From assembly GCF_964340395.1 (NCBI RefSeq), contig NC_135560.1, positions 248,001-312,000 of the forward strand: a stretch of 64,000 bases of DNA, given 5' to 3'. The position numbers and the translations under genes were made by a program. The DNA is from Glandiceps talaboti (Eukaryota; Hemichordata; Enteropneusta; Spengelidae). The notes under the pieces are model-generated. The model saw only the letters and a list, made by a program, of their open reading frames with translations, had not been told where the DNA came from and searched no databases. Shown piece by piece: positions 36,167 through 51,700 of the stretch (position 1 is the stretch's first letter; each line of letters opens with the position of its first letter).

Positions 36167-39100
36167 TCAATTTAACCTTTTTGAAAAGATATTACCACGG
36201 ATAATACAATTCTGTTCATCTCCAAAATATTTCTTCATTCTGCTACAATCTACTTGTGACATAAGGTTGTCATTACTTGTCGTGTGCTTAGTACTGACAA
36301 AAGAACTTTTTGATAACTTATACTTTCCATTGCAGATGGGAATAAATATTGGGCAACAAAATTTAATGACCATTCTCAGTAATTATACAATTCCAAAATC
36401 TTCACTTACTTCTTCCTCTTCTTGATTGGCTGTCTGGTGTTTATCTGCCATCTGTGTTCGTGTCATCTTCCGTGACCTTGAGTTCCATCCTGAAAGGAAT
36501 GAATCAAACAATACAGTATAAACTTATTGATGGAATGAAATAACAGTTATTTACATTCTAATACTTACTCTTAAATTTGCCACTACTCAATTTAACCTTT
36601 TTGAAAAGATATTACCACGGATAATATAATTCGGTTCATCTCCAAAATATTTCTTTATTCTGCTACAATCTACTTGTGACATAAGGTTGTCATTACTTGT
36701 CGTGTGCTTAGTACTGACAAAAGAACTTTTTGATAACTTATACTTTCCATTGCAGATAGTAAGAAATATTGGGCAACAAAATTTAATGACCATTCTCAGT
36801 AATTATACAATTCCAAAATCTTCACTTACTTCTTCCACTTCTTGATTGGCTGTCTGGTGTTCATCTGCCATCTGTGTTCGTGTCATCTTCCGTGACCTTG
36901 AGTTCCATCCTGAAAGGAATGAATCAAACAATACAGTATAAACTTATTGATGGAATGAAATAGCAGTATTCTAATATTTACTCTTAAAGTTGCCACTACT
37001 CAATTTAACTTTTTTGAAAAGATATTACCACGGATAATACAATTCTGTTCATCTCCAAAATATTTCTTCATTCTGCTACAATCTACTTGTGACATAAGGT
37101 TGTCATTACTTGTCGTGTGCTTAGTACTGACAAAAGAACTTTTTGATAACTTATACTTTCCATTGCAGATAGTAAGAAATATTGGGCAACAAAATTTAAT
37201 GACCATTCTCAGTAATTATACAATTCCAAAAATCTTCACTTACTTCTTCCACTTCTTGATTGGCTGTCTGGTGTTCATCTGCCATCTGTGTTCGTGTCAT
37301 CTTCCGTGACCTTGAGTTCCATCCTGAAAGGAATGAATCAAACAATACAGTATAAACTTATTGATGGAATGAAATAACAGTTAGTGAGATTCTAATATTT
37401 ACTCTTAAATTTGCCACTACTCAATTTAACCTTTTTGAAAAGATATTACCACGGATAATATAATTCGGTTCATCTCCAAAATATTTCTTTATTCTGCTAC
37501 AATCTACTTGTGACATAAGGTTGTCATTACTTGTCGTGTGCTTAGTACTGACAAAAGAACTTTTTGATAACTTATACTTTCCATTGCAGATGGGAAGAAA
37601 TACTGGGCAACAAAATTTAATGACCATTCTCAGTAATTATACAATTCCAAAATCTTCACTTACTTCTTCCACTTCTTGATTGGCTGTCTTGTGTTCATCT
37701 GCCATCTGTGTTCGTGTCATCTTCCGTGACCTTGAGTTCCATCCTGAAAGGAATGAATCAAACAATACAGTATAAACTTATTGATGGAATGAAATAGCAG
37801 TATTCTAATATTTACTCTTACAAGTTGCCACTACTCACTTGAACCTTTTTGAAAAGATATTACCACGGATAATACAATTCTGTTCATCTCCAAAATATTT
37901 TTTCATTCTTCTACAATCTACTTGTGACATAAGGTTGTCATTACTTGTCGTGTGCTTAGTACTGACAAAAGAACTTTTTGATAACTTATACTTTCCATTG
38001 CAGATGGGAATAAATATTGGGCAACAAAATTTAATGACCATTCTCAGTAATTATACAATTCCAAAATCTTCACTTACTTCTTCCACTTCTTGATTGGCTG
38101 TCTGGTGTTCATCTGCCATCTGTGTTCGTGTCATCTTCCGTGACCTTGAGTTCCATCCTGAAAGGAATGAATCAAACAATACAGTATAAACTTATTGATG
38201 GAATGAAATAACAGTTATTTAGATTCTAATATTTACTCTTACAAGTTGCCACTACTCACTTGAACCTTTTTGAAAAGATATAACGACGGATAATATAATT
38301 CTGTTCATCTCCAAAATATTTCTTCATTCTGCTACAATCTACTTGTGACATAAGGTTGTCATTACTTGTCGTGTGCTTAGTACTGACAAAAGAACTTTTT
38401 GATAACTTATACTTTCCATTGCAGATGGGAATAAATATTCGGCAACAAAATTTAATGACCATTCTCAGTAATTATACAATTCCAAAACCTTCACTTACTT
38501 CTTCCACTTCTTGATTGGCTGTCTGGTGTTCATCTGCCATCTGTGTTCGTGTCATCTTCCATGACCTTGAGTTCCATCCTGAAAGGAATGAATCAAACAA
38601 TACAGTATAAACTTATTGATGGAATGAAATAACAGTTATTTAGATTCTAATATTTACTCTTAAAGTTGCCACTACTCAATTTAACCTTTTTGAAAAGATA
38701 TTACCACGGATAATACAATTCTGTTCATCACCAAAATATTTCTTCATTCTGCTACAATCTACTTGTGACATAAGGTTGTCATTACTTGTCGTGTGCTTAG
38801 TACTGACAAAAGAACTTTTTGATAACTTATACTTTCCATTGCAGATGGGAATAAATATTGGGCAACAAAATGTAATGACCATTCTCAGTAATTATACAAT
38901 TCCAAAATCTTCACTTACTTCTTCCTCTTCTTGATTGGCTGTCTGGTGTTTATCTGCCATCTGTGTTCGTGTCATCTTCCGTGACCTTGAGTTCCATCCT
39001 GAAAGGAATGAATCAAACAATACAGTATAAACTTATTGATGGAATGAAATAACAGTTATTTAGATTCTAATACTTACTCTTAAATTTGCCACTACTCAGT

Positions 39101-41600
39101 TTAACCTTTTTGAAAAGATATTACCACGGATAATACAATTCTGTTCATCACCAAAATATTTCTTCATTCTGCTACAATCTACTTGTGACATAAGGTTGTC
39201 ATTACTTGTCGTGTGCTTAGTACTGACAAAAGAACTTTTTGATAACTTATACTTTCCATTGCAGATGGGAATAAATATTGGGCAACAAAATGTAATGACC
39301 ATTCTCAGAAATTATACAATTCCAAAATCTTCACTTACTTCTTCCACTTCTTGATTGGCTGTCTGGTGTTCATCTGCCATCTGTGTTCGTGTCATCTTCC
39401 GTGACCTTGAGTTCCATCCTGAAAGGAATGAATCAAACAATACAGTATAAACTTATTGATGGAATGAAATAACAGTTATTTAGATTCTAATATTTACTCT
39501 TAAAGTTGCCACTACTCAATTTAACCTTTTTGAAAAGATATTACCACGGATAATACAATTCTGTTCATCACCAAAATATTTCTTCATTCTGCTACAATCT
39601 ACTTGTGACATAAGGTTGTCATTACTTGTCGTGTGCTTAGTACTGACAAAAGAACTTTTTGATAACTTATACTTTCCATTGCAGATGGGAATAAATATTG
39701 GGCAACAAAATGTAATGACCATTCTCAGTAATTATACAATTCCAAAATCTTCACTTACTTCTTCCTCTTCTTGATTGGCTGTCTGGTGTTTATCTGCCAT
39801 CTGTGTTCGTGTCATCTTCCGTGACCTTGAGTTCCATCCTGAAAGGAATGAATCAAACAGTACAGTATAAACTTATTGATGGAATGAAATAACAGTTATT
39901 TAGATTCTAATATTTACTCTTAAAGTTGCCACTACTCAATTTAACCTTTTTGAAAAGATATTACCACGGATAATACAATTATGTTCATCTCCAAAATATT
40001 TCTTCATTCTGCTACAATGTACTTGTGACATAAGGTTGTCATTACTTGTAGTGTGCTTAGTACTGACAAAAAAACTTTTTGATAACTTATACTTTCCATT
40101 GCAGATGGGAAGAAATATTGGGCAACAAAATTTAATGACCATTCTCAGTAATTATACAATTCCAAAATCTTCACTTACTTTTTCCACTTCTTGATTGGCT
40201 GTCTGGTGTTCATCTGCCATCTGTGTTCGTGTCATCTTCCGTGACCTTGAGTTCCATCCTGAAAGGAATGAATCAAACAATACAGCATAAACTTATTGAT
40301 GGAATGAAATAACAGTTATTTAGATTCTAATATTTACTCTTAAAGTTGCCACTACTCAATTTAACCTTTTTGAAAAGATATTACCACGGATAATACAATT
40401 CTGTTCATCTCCAAAATATTTCTTCAATCTGCTACAATCTACTTGTGACATAAGGTTGTCATTACTTGTCGTGTGCTTAGTACTGACAAAAAAAAACATT
40501 TTGATAACTTATACTTTCCATTGCAGATGGGAATAAATATTGGGCAACAAAATTTAATGACCATTCTCAGTAATTATACAATTCCAAAATCTTCACTTAC
40601 TTCTTCCACTTCTTCATTGGCTGTCTTGTGTTCATCTGCCATCTGTGTTCGTGTCATCTTCCGTGACCTTGAGTTCCATCCTGAAAGGAATGAATCAAAC
40701 AATACAGTATAAACTTATTGATGGAATGAAATAGCAGTATTCTAATATTTACTCTTACAAGTTGCCACTACTCACTTGAACCTTTTTGAAAAGATATTAC
40801 CACGGATAATACAATTCTGTTCATCTCCAAAATATTTCTTCAATCTGCTACAATCTACTTGTGACATAAGGTTGTCATTACTTGTCGTGTGCTTAGTACT
40901 GACAAAAGAACTTTTTGATAACTTATACTTTCCATTGCAGATGGGAAGAAATATTGGGCAACAAAATTTAATGACCATTCTCAGTAATTATACAATTCCA
41001 AAATCTTCACTTACTTCTTCCACTTCTTGATTGGCTGTCTGGTGTTCATCTACCATCTGTGTTCGCGTCATCTTCCTTGACCTTGAGTTCCATCCTGAAA
41101 GGAATGAATCAAACAATACAGTATAAACTTATTGATGGAATGAAATAAGTTATTTAGATTCTAATATTTACTCTTAAAGTTGCCACTACTCAATTTAACC
41201 TTTTTGAAAAGATATTACCACGGATAATACAATTCTGTTCATCTCCAAAATATTTCTTCATTCTGCTACAATCTACTTGTGACATAAGGTTGTCATTACT
41301 TGTGTGCTTAGTACTGACAAAAAAACATTTAGATAACTTATACTTTCCATTGCAGATGGGAAGAAATATTGGGCAACAAAATTTAATGACCATTCTCAGT
41401 AATTATACAATTCCAAAATCTTCACTTACTTCTTCCACTTCTTCATTGGCTGTCTTGTGTTCATCTGCCATCTGTGTTCGTGTCATCTTCCGTGACCTTG
41501 AGTTCCATCCTGAAAGGAATGAATCAAACAATACAGTATAAACTTATTGATGGAATGAAATAGCAGTATTCTAATATTTACTCTTACAAGTTGCCACTAC
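36167..41600 (-). repeat. Array block 7: transition zone with exact 420-bp units
   Basis: Anchors 36167, 36587, 37000, 37421, 37835, 38256, 38676, 39096, 39516, 39936, 40356, 40772, 41190. 38676-40356 are spaced at exactly 420. The cttcctcttcttg and gtgtttatctg exon A variants alternate (about 38,930 and 39,770, and also 36,412), giving an 840-bp dimer. Exon B is open in most units from here rightward. Confidence 0.8.
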
Positions 41601-44600
41601 TCACTTGAACCTTTTTGAAAAGATATTACCACGGATAATACAATTCTGTTCATCTCCAAAATATTTCTTCATTCTGCTACAATCTACTTGTGACATAAGG
41701 TTGTCATTACTTGTCGTGTGCTTAGTACTGACAAAAGAACTTTTTGATAACTTATACTTTCCATTGCAGATGGGAATAAATATTGGGCAACAAAATTTAA
41801 TGACCATTCTCAGTAATTATACAATTCCAAAATCTTCACTTACTTCTTCCACTTCTTGATTGGCTGTCTGGTGTTCATCTGCCATCTGTGTTCGTGTCAT
41901 CTTCCGTGACCTTGAGTTCCATCCTGAAAGGAATGAATCAAACAATACAGTATAAACTTATTGATGGAATGAAATAACAGTTATTTAGATTCTAATATTT
42001 ACTCTTAAAGTTGCCACTACTCACTTGAACCTTTTTGAAAAGATATTACCACGGATAATATAATTCTGTTCATCTCCAAAATATTTCTTCATTCTGCTAC
42101 AATCTACTTGTGACATAAGGTAGTCATTACTTGTCGTGTGCTTAGTACTGACAAAAGAACTTTTTGATAACTTATACTTTCCATTGCAGATGGGAATAAA
42201 TATTGGGCAACAAAATTTAATGACCATTCTCAGTAATTATACAATTCCAAAATCTTCACTTACTTCTTCCACTTCTTGATTGGCTGTCTGGTGTTCATCT
42301 GCCATCTGTGTTCGTGTCATCTTCCGTGACCTTGAGTTCCATCCTGAAAGGAATGAATCAAACAATACAGCATAAACTTATTGATGGAATGAAATAACAG
42401 TTATTTAGATTCTAATATTTACTCTTAAAGTTGCCACTACTCAATTTAACCTTTTTGAAAAGATATTACCACGGATAATACAATTCTGTTCATCTCTAAA
42501 ATATTTCTTCATTCTGCTACAATCTACTTGTGACATAAGGTTGTCATTACTTGTCGTGTCATTAGTACTGACAAAAAAACTTTTTGATAACTTATACTTT
42601 CCATTGCAGATGGGAATAAATATTGGGCAACAAAATTTAATGACCATTCTCAGTAATTATACAATTCCAAAATCTTCACTTACTTCTTCCACTTCTTGAT
42701 TGGCTGTCTGGTGTTCATCTGCCATCTGTGTTCGTGTCATCTTCCGTGACCTTGAGTTCCATCCTGAAAGGAATGAATCAAACAATGCAGTATAAACTTA
42801 TTGATGGAATGAAATAACAGTTATTTAGATTCTAATATTTACTCTTAAAGTTGCCACTACTCAATTTAACCTTTTTGAAAAGATATAACGACGGATAATA
42901 TAATTCTGTTCATCTCCAAAATATTTCTTTATTCTGCTTCAATCTACTTGTGACATAAGGTTGTCATTACTTGTCGTGTGCTTAGTACTGACAAAAGAAC
43001 TTTTTGATAACTTATACTTTCCATTGCAGATGGGAAGAAATATTGGGCAACAAAATTTAATGACCATTCTCAGTAATTATACAATTCCAAAATCTTCACT
43101 TACTTCTTCCACTTCTTGATTGGCTGTCTGGTGTTCATCTACCATCTGTGTTCGCGTCATCTTCCGTGACCTTGAGTTCCATCCTGAAAGGAATGAATCA
43201 AACAATACAGTATAAACTTATTGATGGAATGAAATAAGTTATTTAGATTCTAATATTTACTCTTAAAGTTGCCACTACTCAATTTAACCTTTTTGAAAAG
43301 ATATTACCACGGATAATACAATTCTGTTCATCTCCAAAATATTTCTTCATTCTACTACAATCTACTTGTGACATAAGGTTGTCATTACTTGTGTGCTTAG
43401 TACTGACAAAAAACATTTAGATAACTTATACTTTCCATTGCAGATGGGAATAAATATTGGGCAACAAAATTTAATGACCATTCTCAGTAATTATACAATT
43501 CCAAAATCTTCACTTACTTCTTCCACTTCTTCATTGGCTGTCTTGTGTTCATCTGCCATCTGTGTTCGTGTCATCTTCCGTGACCTTGAGTTCCATCCTG
43601 AAAGGAATGAATCAAACAATACAGTATAAACTTATTGATGGAATGAAATAGCAGTATTCTAATATTTACTCTTACAAGTTGCCACTACTCACTTGAACCT
43701 TTTTGAAAAGATATTACCACGGATAATACAATTCTGTTCATCTCCAAAATATTTCTTCATTCTGCTACAATCTACTTGTGACATAAGGTTGTCATTACTT
43801 GTCGTGTGCTTAGTACTGACAAAAGAACTTTTTGATAACTTATACTTTCCATTGCAGATGGGAATAAATATTGGGCAACAAAATTTAATGACCATTCTCA
43901 GTAATTATACAATTCCAAAATCTTCACTTACTTCTTCCACTTCTTGATTGGCTGTCTGGTGTTCATCTGCCATCTGTGTTCGTGTCATCTTCCGTGACCT
44001 TGAGTTCCATCCTGAAAGGAATGAATCAAACAATACAGTATAAACTTATTGATGGAATGAAATAACAGTTATTTAGATTCTAATATTTACTCTTAAAGTT
44101 GCCACTACTCACTTGAACCTTTTTGAAAAGATATTACCACGGATAATATAATTCTGTTCATCTCCAAAATATTTCTTCATTCTGCTACAATCTACTTGTG
44201 ACATAAGGTAGTCATTACTTGTCGTGTGCTTAGTACTGACAAAAGAACTTTTTGATAACTTATACTTTCCATTGCAGATGGGAATAAATATTGGGCAACA
44301 AAATTTAATGACCATTCTCAGTAATTATACAATTCCAAAATCTTCACTTACTTCTTCCACTTCTTGATTGGCTGTCTGGTGTTCATCTGCCATCTGTGTT
44401 CGTGTCATCTTCCGTGACCTTGAGTTCCATCCTGAAAGGAATGAATCAAACAATACAGCATAAACTTATTGATGGAATGAAATAACAGTTATTTAGATTC
44501 TAATATTTACTCTTAAAGTTGCCACTACTCAATTTAACCTTTTTGAAAAGATATTACCACGGATAATACAATTCTGTTCATCTCCAAAATATTTCTTCAT

Positions 44601-45781
44601 TCTGCTACAATCTACTTGTGACATAAGGTTGTCATTACTTGTCGTGTCATTAGTACTGACAAAAAAAACTTTTTGATAACTTATACTTTCCATTGCAGAT
44701 GGGAATAAATATTGGGCAACAAAATTTAATGACCATTCTCAGTAATTATACAATTCCAAAATCTTCACTTACTTCTTCCACTTCTTGATTGGCTGTCTGG
44801 TGTTCATCTGCCATCTGTGTTCGTGTCATCTTCCGTGACCTTGAGTTCCATCCTGAAAGGAATGAATCAAACAATGCAGTATAAACTTATTGATGGAATG
44901 AAATAACAGTTATTTAGATTCTAATATTTACTCTTAAAGTTGCCACTACTCAATTTAACCTTTTTGAAAAGATATAACGACGGATAATATAATTCTGTTC
45001 ATCTCCAAAATATTTCTTTATTCTGCTTCAATCTACTTGTGACATAAGGTTGTCATTACTTGTCGTGTGCTTAGTACTGACAAAAGAACTTTTTGATAAC
45101 TTATACTTTCCATTGCAGATGGGAAGAAATATTGGGCAACAAAATTTAATGACCATTCTCAGTAATTATACAATTCCAAAATCTTCACTTACTTCTTCCA
45201 CTTCTTGATTGGCTGTCTGGTGTTCATCTACCATCTGTGTTCGCGTCATCTTCCGTGACCTTGAGTTCCATCCTGAAAGGAATGAATCAAACAATACAGT
45301 ATAAACTTATTGATGGAATGAAATAAGTTATTTAGATTCTAATATTTACTCTTAAAGTTGCCACTACTCAATTTAACCTTTTTGAAAAGATATTACCACG
45401 GATAATACAATTCTGTTCATCTCCAAAATATTTCTTCATTCTACTACAATCTACTTGTGACATAAGGTTGTCATTACTTGTCGTGTGCTTAGTACTGACA
45501 AAAGAACTTTTTGATAACTTATACTTTCCATTGCAGATGGGAAGAAATATTGGGCAACAAAATTTAATGACCATTCTCAGTAATTATACAATTCCAAAAT
45601 CTTCACTTACTTCTTCCACTTCTTCATTGGCTGTCTTGTGTTCATCTGCCATCTGTGTTCGTGTCATCTTCCGTGACCTTGAGTTCCATCCTGAAAGGAA
45701 TGAATCAAACAATACAGTATAAACTTATTGATGGAATGAAATAGCAGTATTCTAATATTTACTCTTACAAGTTGCCACTAC
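41601..45781 (-). repeat. Array block 8: 5-mer duplicated
   Basis: Anchors 41601, 42021, 42441, 42861, 43279 / 43689, 44109, 44529, 44950, 45368. The first row spans 2,088 bp and the second 2,093 bp with the same order of monomer types, including the 'ggtagtcatt' type, the 'gtgtcattag' type and the 'ctgcttcaatc' type. Differences include a poly-A run of 7 versus 8 in the third unit. In the fifth unit, gtgtgctt with a short A-run is replaced by gtcgtgtgctt with aaaagaac, which looks like a local conversion. Confidence 0.85.
42861..43278 (-). pseudogene. Example of the TGA plus weak-donor subtype
   Basis: The plus strand has ctgcttcaatc instead of ctgctacaatc, turning the TGT (Cys) codon of exon B into TGA. 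The exon B donor gtaata is changed to gttata (plus strand gatataacgacgg). The same pair of changes is seen at anchors 44950, 46622, 48723, 49979, 52080, 53336, 55437, 59623, 60885 and 62559. Units 55859, 57534 and 60045 have the donor change without the TGA, so the donor change came first or was separated by conversion. Confidence 0.6.
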
Positions 45782-48700
45782 TCACTTGAACCTTTTTGAA
45801 AAGATATTACCACGGATAATACAATTCTGTTCATCTCCAAAATATTTCTTCATTCTGCTACAATCTACTTGTGACATAAGGTTGTCATTACTTGTCGTGT
45901 GCTTAGTACTGACAAAAGAACTTTTTGATAACTTATACTTTCCATTGCAGATGGGAATAAATATTGGGCAACAAAATTTAATGACCATTCTCAGTAATTA
46001 TACAATTCCAAAATCTTCACTTACTTCATCCACTTCTTGATTGGCTGTCTGGTGTTCATCTGCCATCTGTGTTCGTGTCATCTTCCGTGACCTTGAGTTC
46101 CATCCTGAAAGGAATGAATCAAACAATACAGCATAAACTTATTGATGGAATGAAATAACAGTTATTTAGATTCTAATATTTACTCTTAAAGTTGCCACTA
46201 CTCAATTTAACCTTTTTGAAAAGATATTACCACGGATAATACAATTCTGTTCATCTCCAAAATATTTCTTCATTCTGCTACAATCTACTTGTGACATAAG
46301 GTTGTCATTACTTGTCGTGTCATTAGTACTGACAAAAAAACTTTTTGATAACTTATACTTTCCATTGCAGATGGGAATAAATATTGGGCAACAAAATTTA
46401 ATGACCATTCTCAGTAATTATACAATTCCAAAATCTTCACTTACTTCTTCCACTTCTTGATTGGCTGTCTGGTGTTCATCTGCCATCTGTGTTCGTGTCA
46501 TCTTCCGTGACCTTGAGTTCCATCCTGAAAGGAATGAATCAAACAATGCAGTATAAACTTATTGATGGAATGAAATAACAGTTATTTAGATTCTAATATT
46601 TACTCTTAAAGTTGCCACTACTCAATTTAACCTTTTTGAAAAGATATAACGACGGATAATATAATTCTGTTCATCTCCAAAATATTTCTTTATTCTGCTT
46701 CAATCTACTTGTGACATAAGGTTGTCATTACTTGTCGTGTCATTAGTACTGACAAAAAAAAACTTTTTGATAACTTATACTTTCCATTGCAGATGGGAAG
46801 AAATATTGGGCAACAAAATTTAATGACCATTCTCAGTAATTATACAATTCCAAAATCTTCACTTACTTCTTCCACTTCTTGATTGGCTGTCTGGTGTTCA
46901 TCTGCCATCTGTGTTCGCGTCATCTTCCGTGACCTTGAGTTCCATCATGAAAGGAATGAATCAAACAATACAGTATAAACTTATTGATGGAATGAAATAA
47001 CAGTTATTTAGATTCTAATATTTACTCTTAAAGTTGCCACTACTCAATTTAACCTTTTTGAAAAGATATTACCACGGATAATACAATTCTGTTCATCTCC
47101 AAAATATTTCTTCATTCTGCTACAATCTACTTGTGACATAAGGTTGTCATTACTTGTGTGCTTAGTACTGACAAAAAAACATTTAGATAACTTATACTTT
47201 CCATTGCAGATGGGAATAAATATTGGGCAACAAAATTTAATGACCATTCTCAGTAATTATACAATTCCAAAATCTTCACTTACTTCTTCCACTTCTTCAT
47301 TGGCTGTCTTGTGTTCATCTGCCATCTGTGTTCGTGTCATCTTCCGTGACCTTGAGTTCCATCCTGAAAGGAATGAATCAAACAATACAGTATAAACTTA
47401 TTGATGGAATGAAATAACAGTTAGTTAGATTCTAATATTTACTCTTACAAGTTGCCACTACTCACTTGAACCTTTTTGAAAAGATATTACCACGGATAAT
47501 ACAATTCTGTTCATCTCCAAAATATTTCTTCATTCTGCTACAATCTACTTGTGACATAAGGTTGTCATTACTTGTCGTGTGCTTAGTACTGACAAAAGAA
47601 CTTTTTGATAACTTATACTTTCCATTGCAGATGGGAATAAATATTGGGCAACAAAATTTAATGACCATTCTCAGTAATTATACAATTCCAAAATCTTCAC
47701 TTACTTCTTCCACTTCTTGATTGGCTGTCTGGTGTTCATCTGCCATCTGTGTTCGTGTCGTCTTCCGTGACCTTGAGTTCCATCCTGAAAGGAATGAATC
47801 AAACAATACAGTATAAACTTATTGATGGAATGAAATAACAGTTATTTAGATTCTAATATTTACTCTTAAAGTTGCCACTACTCACTTGAACCTTTTTGAA
47901 AAGATATTACCACGGATAATATAATTCTGTTCATCTCCAAAATATTTCTTCATTCTGCTACAATCTACTTGTGACATAAGGTAGTCATTACTTGTCGTGT
48001 GCTTAGTACTGACAAAAGAACTTTTTGATAACTTATACTTTCCATTGCAGATGGGAATAAATATTGGGCAACAAAATTTAATGACCATTCTCAGTAATTA
48101 TACAATTCCAAAATCTTCACTTACTTCATCCACTTCTTGATTGGCTGTCTGGTGTTCATCTGCCATCTGTGTTCGTGTCATCTTCCGTGACCTTGAGTTC
48201 CATCCTGAAAGGAATGAATCAAACAATACAGCATAAACTTATTGATGGAATGAAATAACAGTTATTTAGATTCTAATATTTACTCTTAAAGTTGCCACTA
48301 CTCAATTTAACCTTTTTGAAAAGATATTACCACGGATAATACAATTCTGTTCATCTCCAAAATATTTCTTCATTCTGCTACAATCTACTTGTGACATAAG
48401 GTTGTCATTACTTGTCGTGTCATTAGTACTGACAAAAAAAACTTTTTGATAACTTATACTTTCCATTGCAGATGGGAATAAATATTGGGCAACAAAATTT
48501 AATGACCATTCTCAGTAATTATACAATTCCAAAATCTTCACTTACTTCTTCCACTTCTTGATTGGCTGTCTGGTGTTCATCTGCCATCTGTGTTCGTGTC
48601 ATCTTCCGTGACCTTGAGTTCCATCCTGAAAGGAATGAATCAAACAATGCAGTATAAACTTATTGATGGAATGAAATAACAGTTATTTAGATTCTAATAT

Positions 48701-51700
48701 TTACTCTTAAAGTTGCCACTACTCAATTTAACCTTTTTGAAAAGATATAACGACGGATAATATAATTCTGTTCATCTCCAAAATATTTCTTTATTCTGCT
48801 TCAATCTACTTGTGACATAAGGTTGTCATTACTTGTCGTGTCATTAGTACTGACAAAAAAAAACTTTTTGATAACTTATACTTTCCATTGCAGATGGGAA
48901 GAAATATTGGGCAACAAAATTTAATGACCATTCTCAGTAATTATACAATTCCAAAATCTTCACTTACTTCTTCCACTTCTTGATTGGCTGTCTGGTGTTC
49001 ATCTACCATCTGTGTTCGTGTCATCTTCCGTGACCTTGAGTTCCATCCTGAAAGGAATGAATCAAACAATACAGTATAAACTTATTGATGGAATGAAATA
49101 GCAGTATTCTAATATTTACTCTTACAAGTTGCCACTACTCACTTGAACCTTTTTGAAAAGATATTACCACGGATAATACAATTCTGTTCATCTCCAAAAT
49201 ATTTCTTCATTCTGCTACAATCTACTTGTGACATAAGGTTGTCATTACTTGTCGTGTGCTTAGTACTGACAAAAGAACTTTTTGATAACTTATACTTTCC
49301 ATTGCAGATGGGAATAAATATTGGGCAACAAAATTTAATGACCATTCTCAGTAATTATACAATTCCAAAATCTTCACTTACTTCATCCACTTCTTGATTG
49401 GCTGTCTGGTGTTCATCTGCCATCTGTGTTCGTGTCATCTTCCGTGACCTTGAGTTCCATCCTGAAAGGAATGAATCAAACAATACAGCATAAACTTATT
49501 GATGGAATGAAATAACAGTTATTTAGATTCTAATATTTACTCTTAAAGTTGCCACTACTCAATTTAACCTTTTTGAAAAGATATTACCACGGATAATACA
49601 ATTCTGTTCATCTCCAAAATATTTCTTCATTCTGCTACAATCTACTTGTGACATAAGGTTGTCATTACTTGTCGTGTCATTAGTACTGACAAAAAAACTT
49701 TTTGATAACTTATACTTTCCATTGCAGATGGGAATAAATATTGGGCAACAAAATTTAATGACCATTCTCAGTAATTATACAATTCCAAAATCTTCACTTA
49801 CTTCTTCCACTTCTTGATTGGCTGTCTGGTGTTCATCTGCCATCTGTGTTCGTGTCATCTTCCGTGACCTTGAGTTCCATCCTGAAAGGAATGAATCAAA
49901 CAATGCAGTATAAACTTATTGATGGAATGAAATAACAGTTATTTAGATTCTAATATTTACTCTTAAAGTTGCCACTACTCAATTTAACCTTTTTGAAAAG
50001 ATATAACGACGGATAATATAATTCTGTTCATCTCCAAAATATTTCTTTATTCTGCTTCAATCTACTTGTGACATAAGGTTGTCATTACTTGTCGTGTCAT
50101 TAGTACTGACAAAAAAAAACTTTTTGATAACTTATACTTTCCATTGCAGATGGGAAGAAATATTGGGCAACAAAATTTAATGACCATTCTCAGTAATTAT
50201 ACAATTCCAAAATCTTCACTTACTTCTTCCACTTCTTGATTGGCTGTCTGGTGTTCATCTGCCATCTGTGTTCGCGTCATCTTCCGTGACCTTGAGTTCC
50301 ATCATGAAAGGAATGAATCAAACAATACAGTATAAACTTATTGATGGAATGAAATAACAGTTATTTAGATTCTAATATTTACTCTTAAAGTTGCCACTAC
50401 TCAATTTAACCTTTTTGAAAAGATATTACCACGGATAATACAATTCTGTTCATCTCCAAAATATTTCTTCATTCTGCTACAATCTACTTGTGACATAAGG
50501 TTGTCATTACTTGTGTGCTTAGTACTGACAAAAAAACATTTAGATAACTTATACTTTCCATTGCAGATGGGAATAAATATTGGGCAACAAAATTTAATGA
50601 CCATTCTCAGTAATTATACAATTCCAAAATCTTCACTTACTTCTTCCACTTCTTCATTGGCTGTCTTGTGTTCATCTGCCATCTGTGTTCGTGTCATCTT
50701 CCGTGACCTTGAGTTCCATCCTGAAAGGAATGAATCAAACAATACAGTATAAACTTATTGATGGAATGAAATAACAGTTAGTTAGATTCTAATATTTACT
50801 CTTACAAGTTGCCACTACTCACTTGAACCTTTTTGAAAAGATATTACCACGGATAATACAATTCTGTTCATCTCCAAAATATTTCTTCATTCTGCTACAA
50901 TCTACTTGTGACATAAGGTTGTCATTACTTGTCGTGTGCTTAGTACTGACAAAAGAACTTTTTGATAACTTATACTTTCCATTGCAGATGGGAATAAATA
51001 TTGGGCAACAAAATTTAATGACCATTCTCAGTAATTATACAATTCCAAAATCTTCACTTACTTCTTCCACTTCTTGATTGGCTGTCTGGTGTTCATCTGC
51101 CATCTGTGTTCGTGTCGTCTTCCGTGACCTTGAGTTCCATCCTGAAAGGAATGAATCAAACAATACAGTATAAACTTATTGATGGAATGAAATAACAGTT
51201 ATTTAGATTCTAATATTTACTCTTAAAGTTGCCACTACTCACTTGAACCTTTTTGAAAAGATATTACCACGGATAATATAATTCTGTTCATCTCCAAAAT
51301 ATTTCTTCATTCTGCTACAATCTACTTGTGACATAAGGTAGTCATTACTTGTCGTGTGCTTAGTACTGACAAAAGAACTTTTTGATAACTTATACTTTCC
51401 ATTGCAGATGGGAATAAATATTGGGCAACAAAATTTAATGACCATTCTCAGTAATTATACAATTCCAAAATCTTCACTTACTTCATCCACTTCTTGATTG
51501 GCTGTCTGGTGTTCATCTGCCATCTGTGTTCGTGTCATCTTCCGTGACCTTGAGTTCCATCCTGAAAGGAATGAATCAAACAATACAGCATAAACTTATT
51601 GATGGAATGAAATAACAGTTATTTAGATTCTAATATTTACTCTTAAAGTTGCCACTACTCAATTTAACCTTTTTGAAAAGATATTACCACGGATAATACA

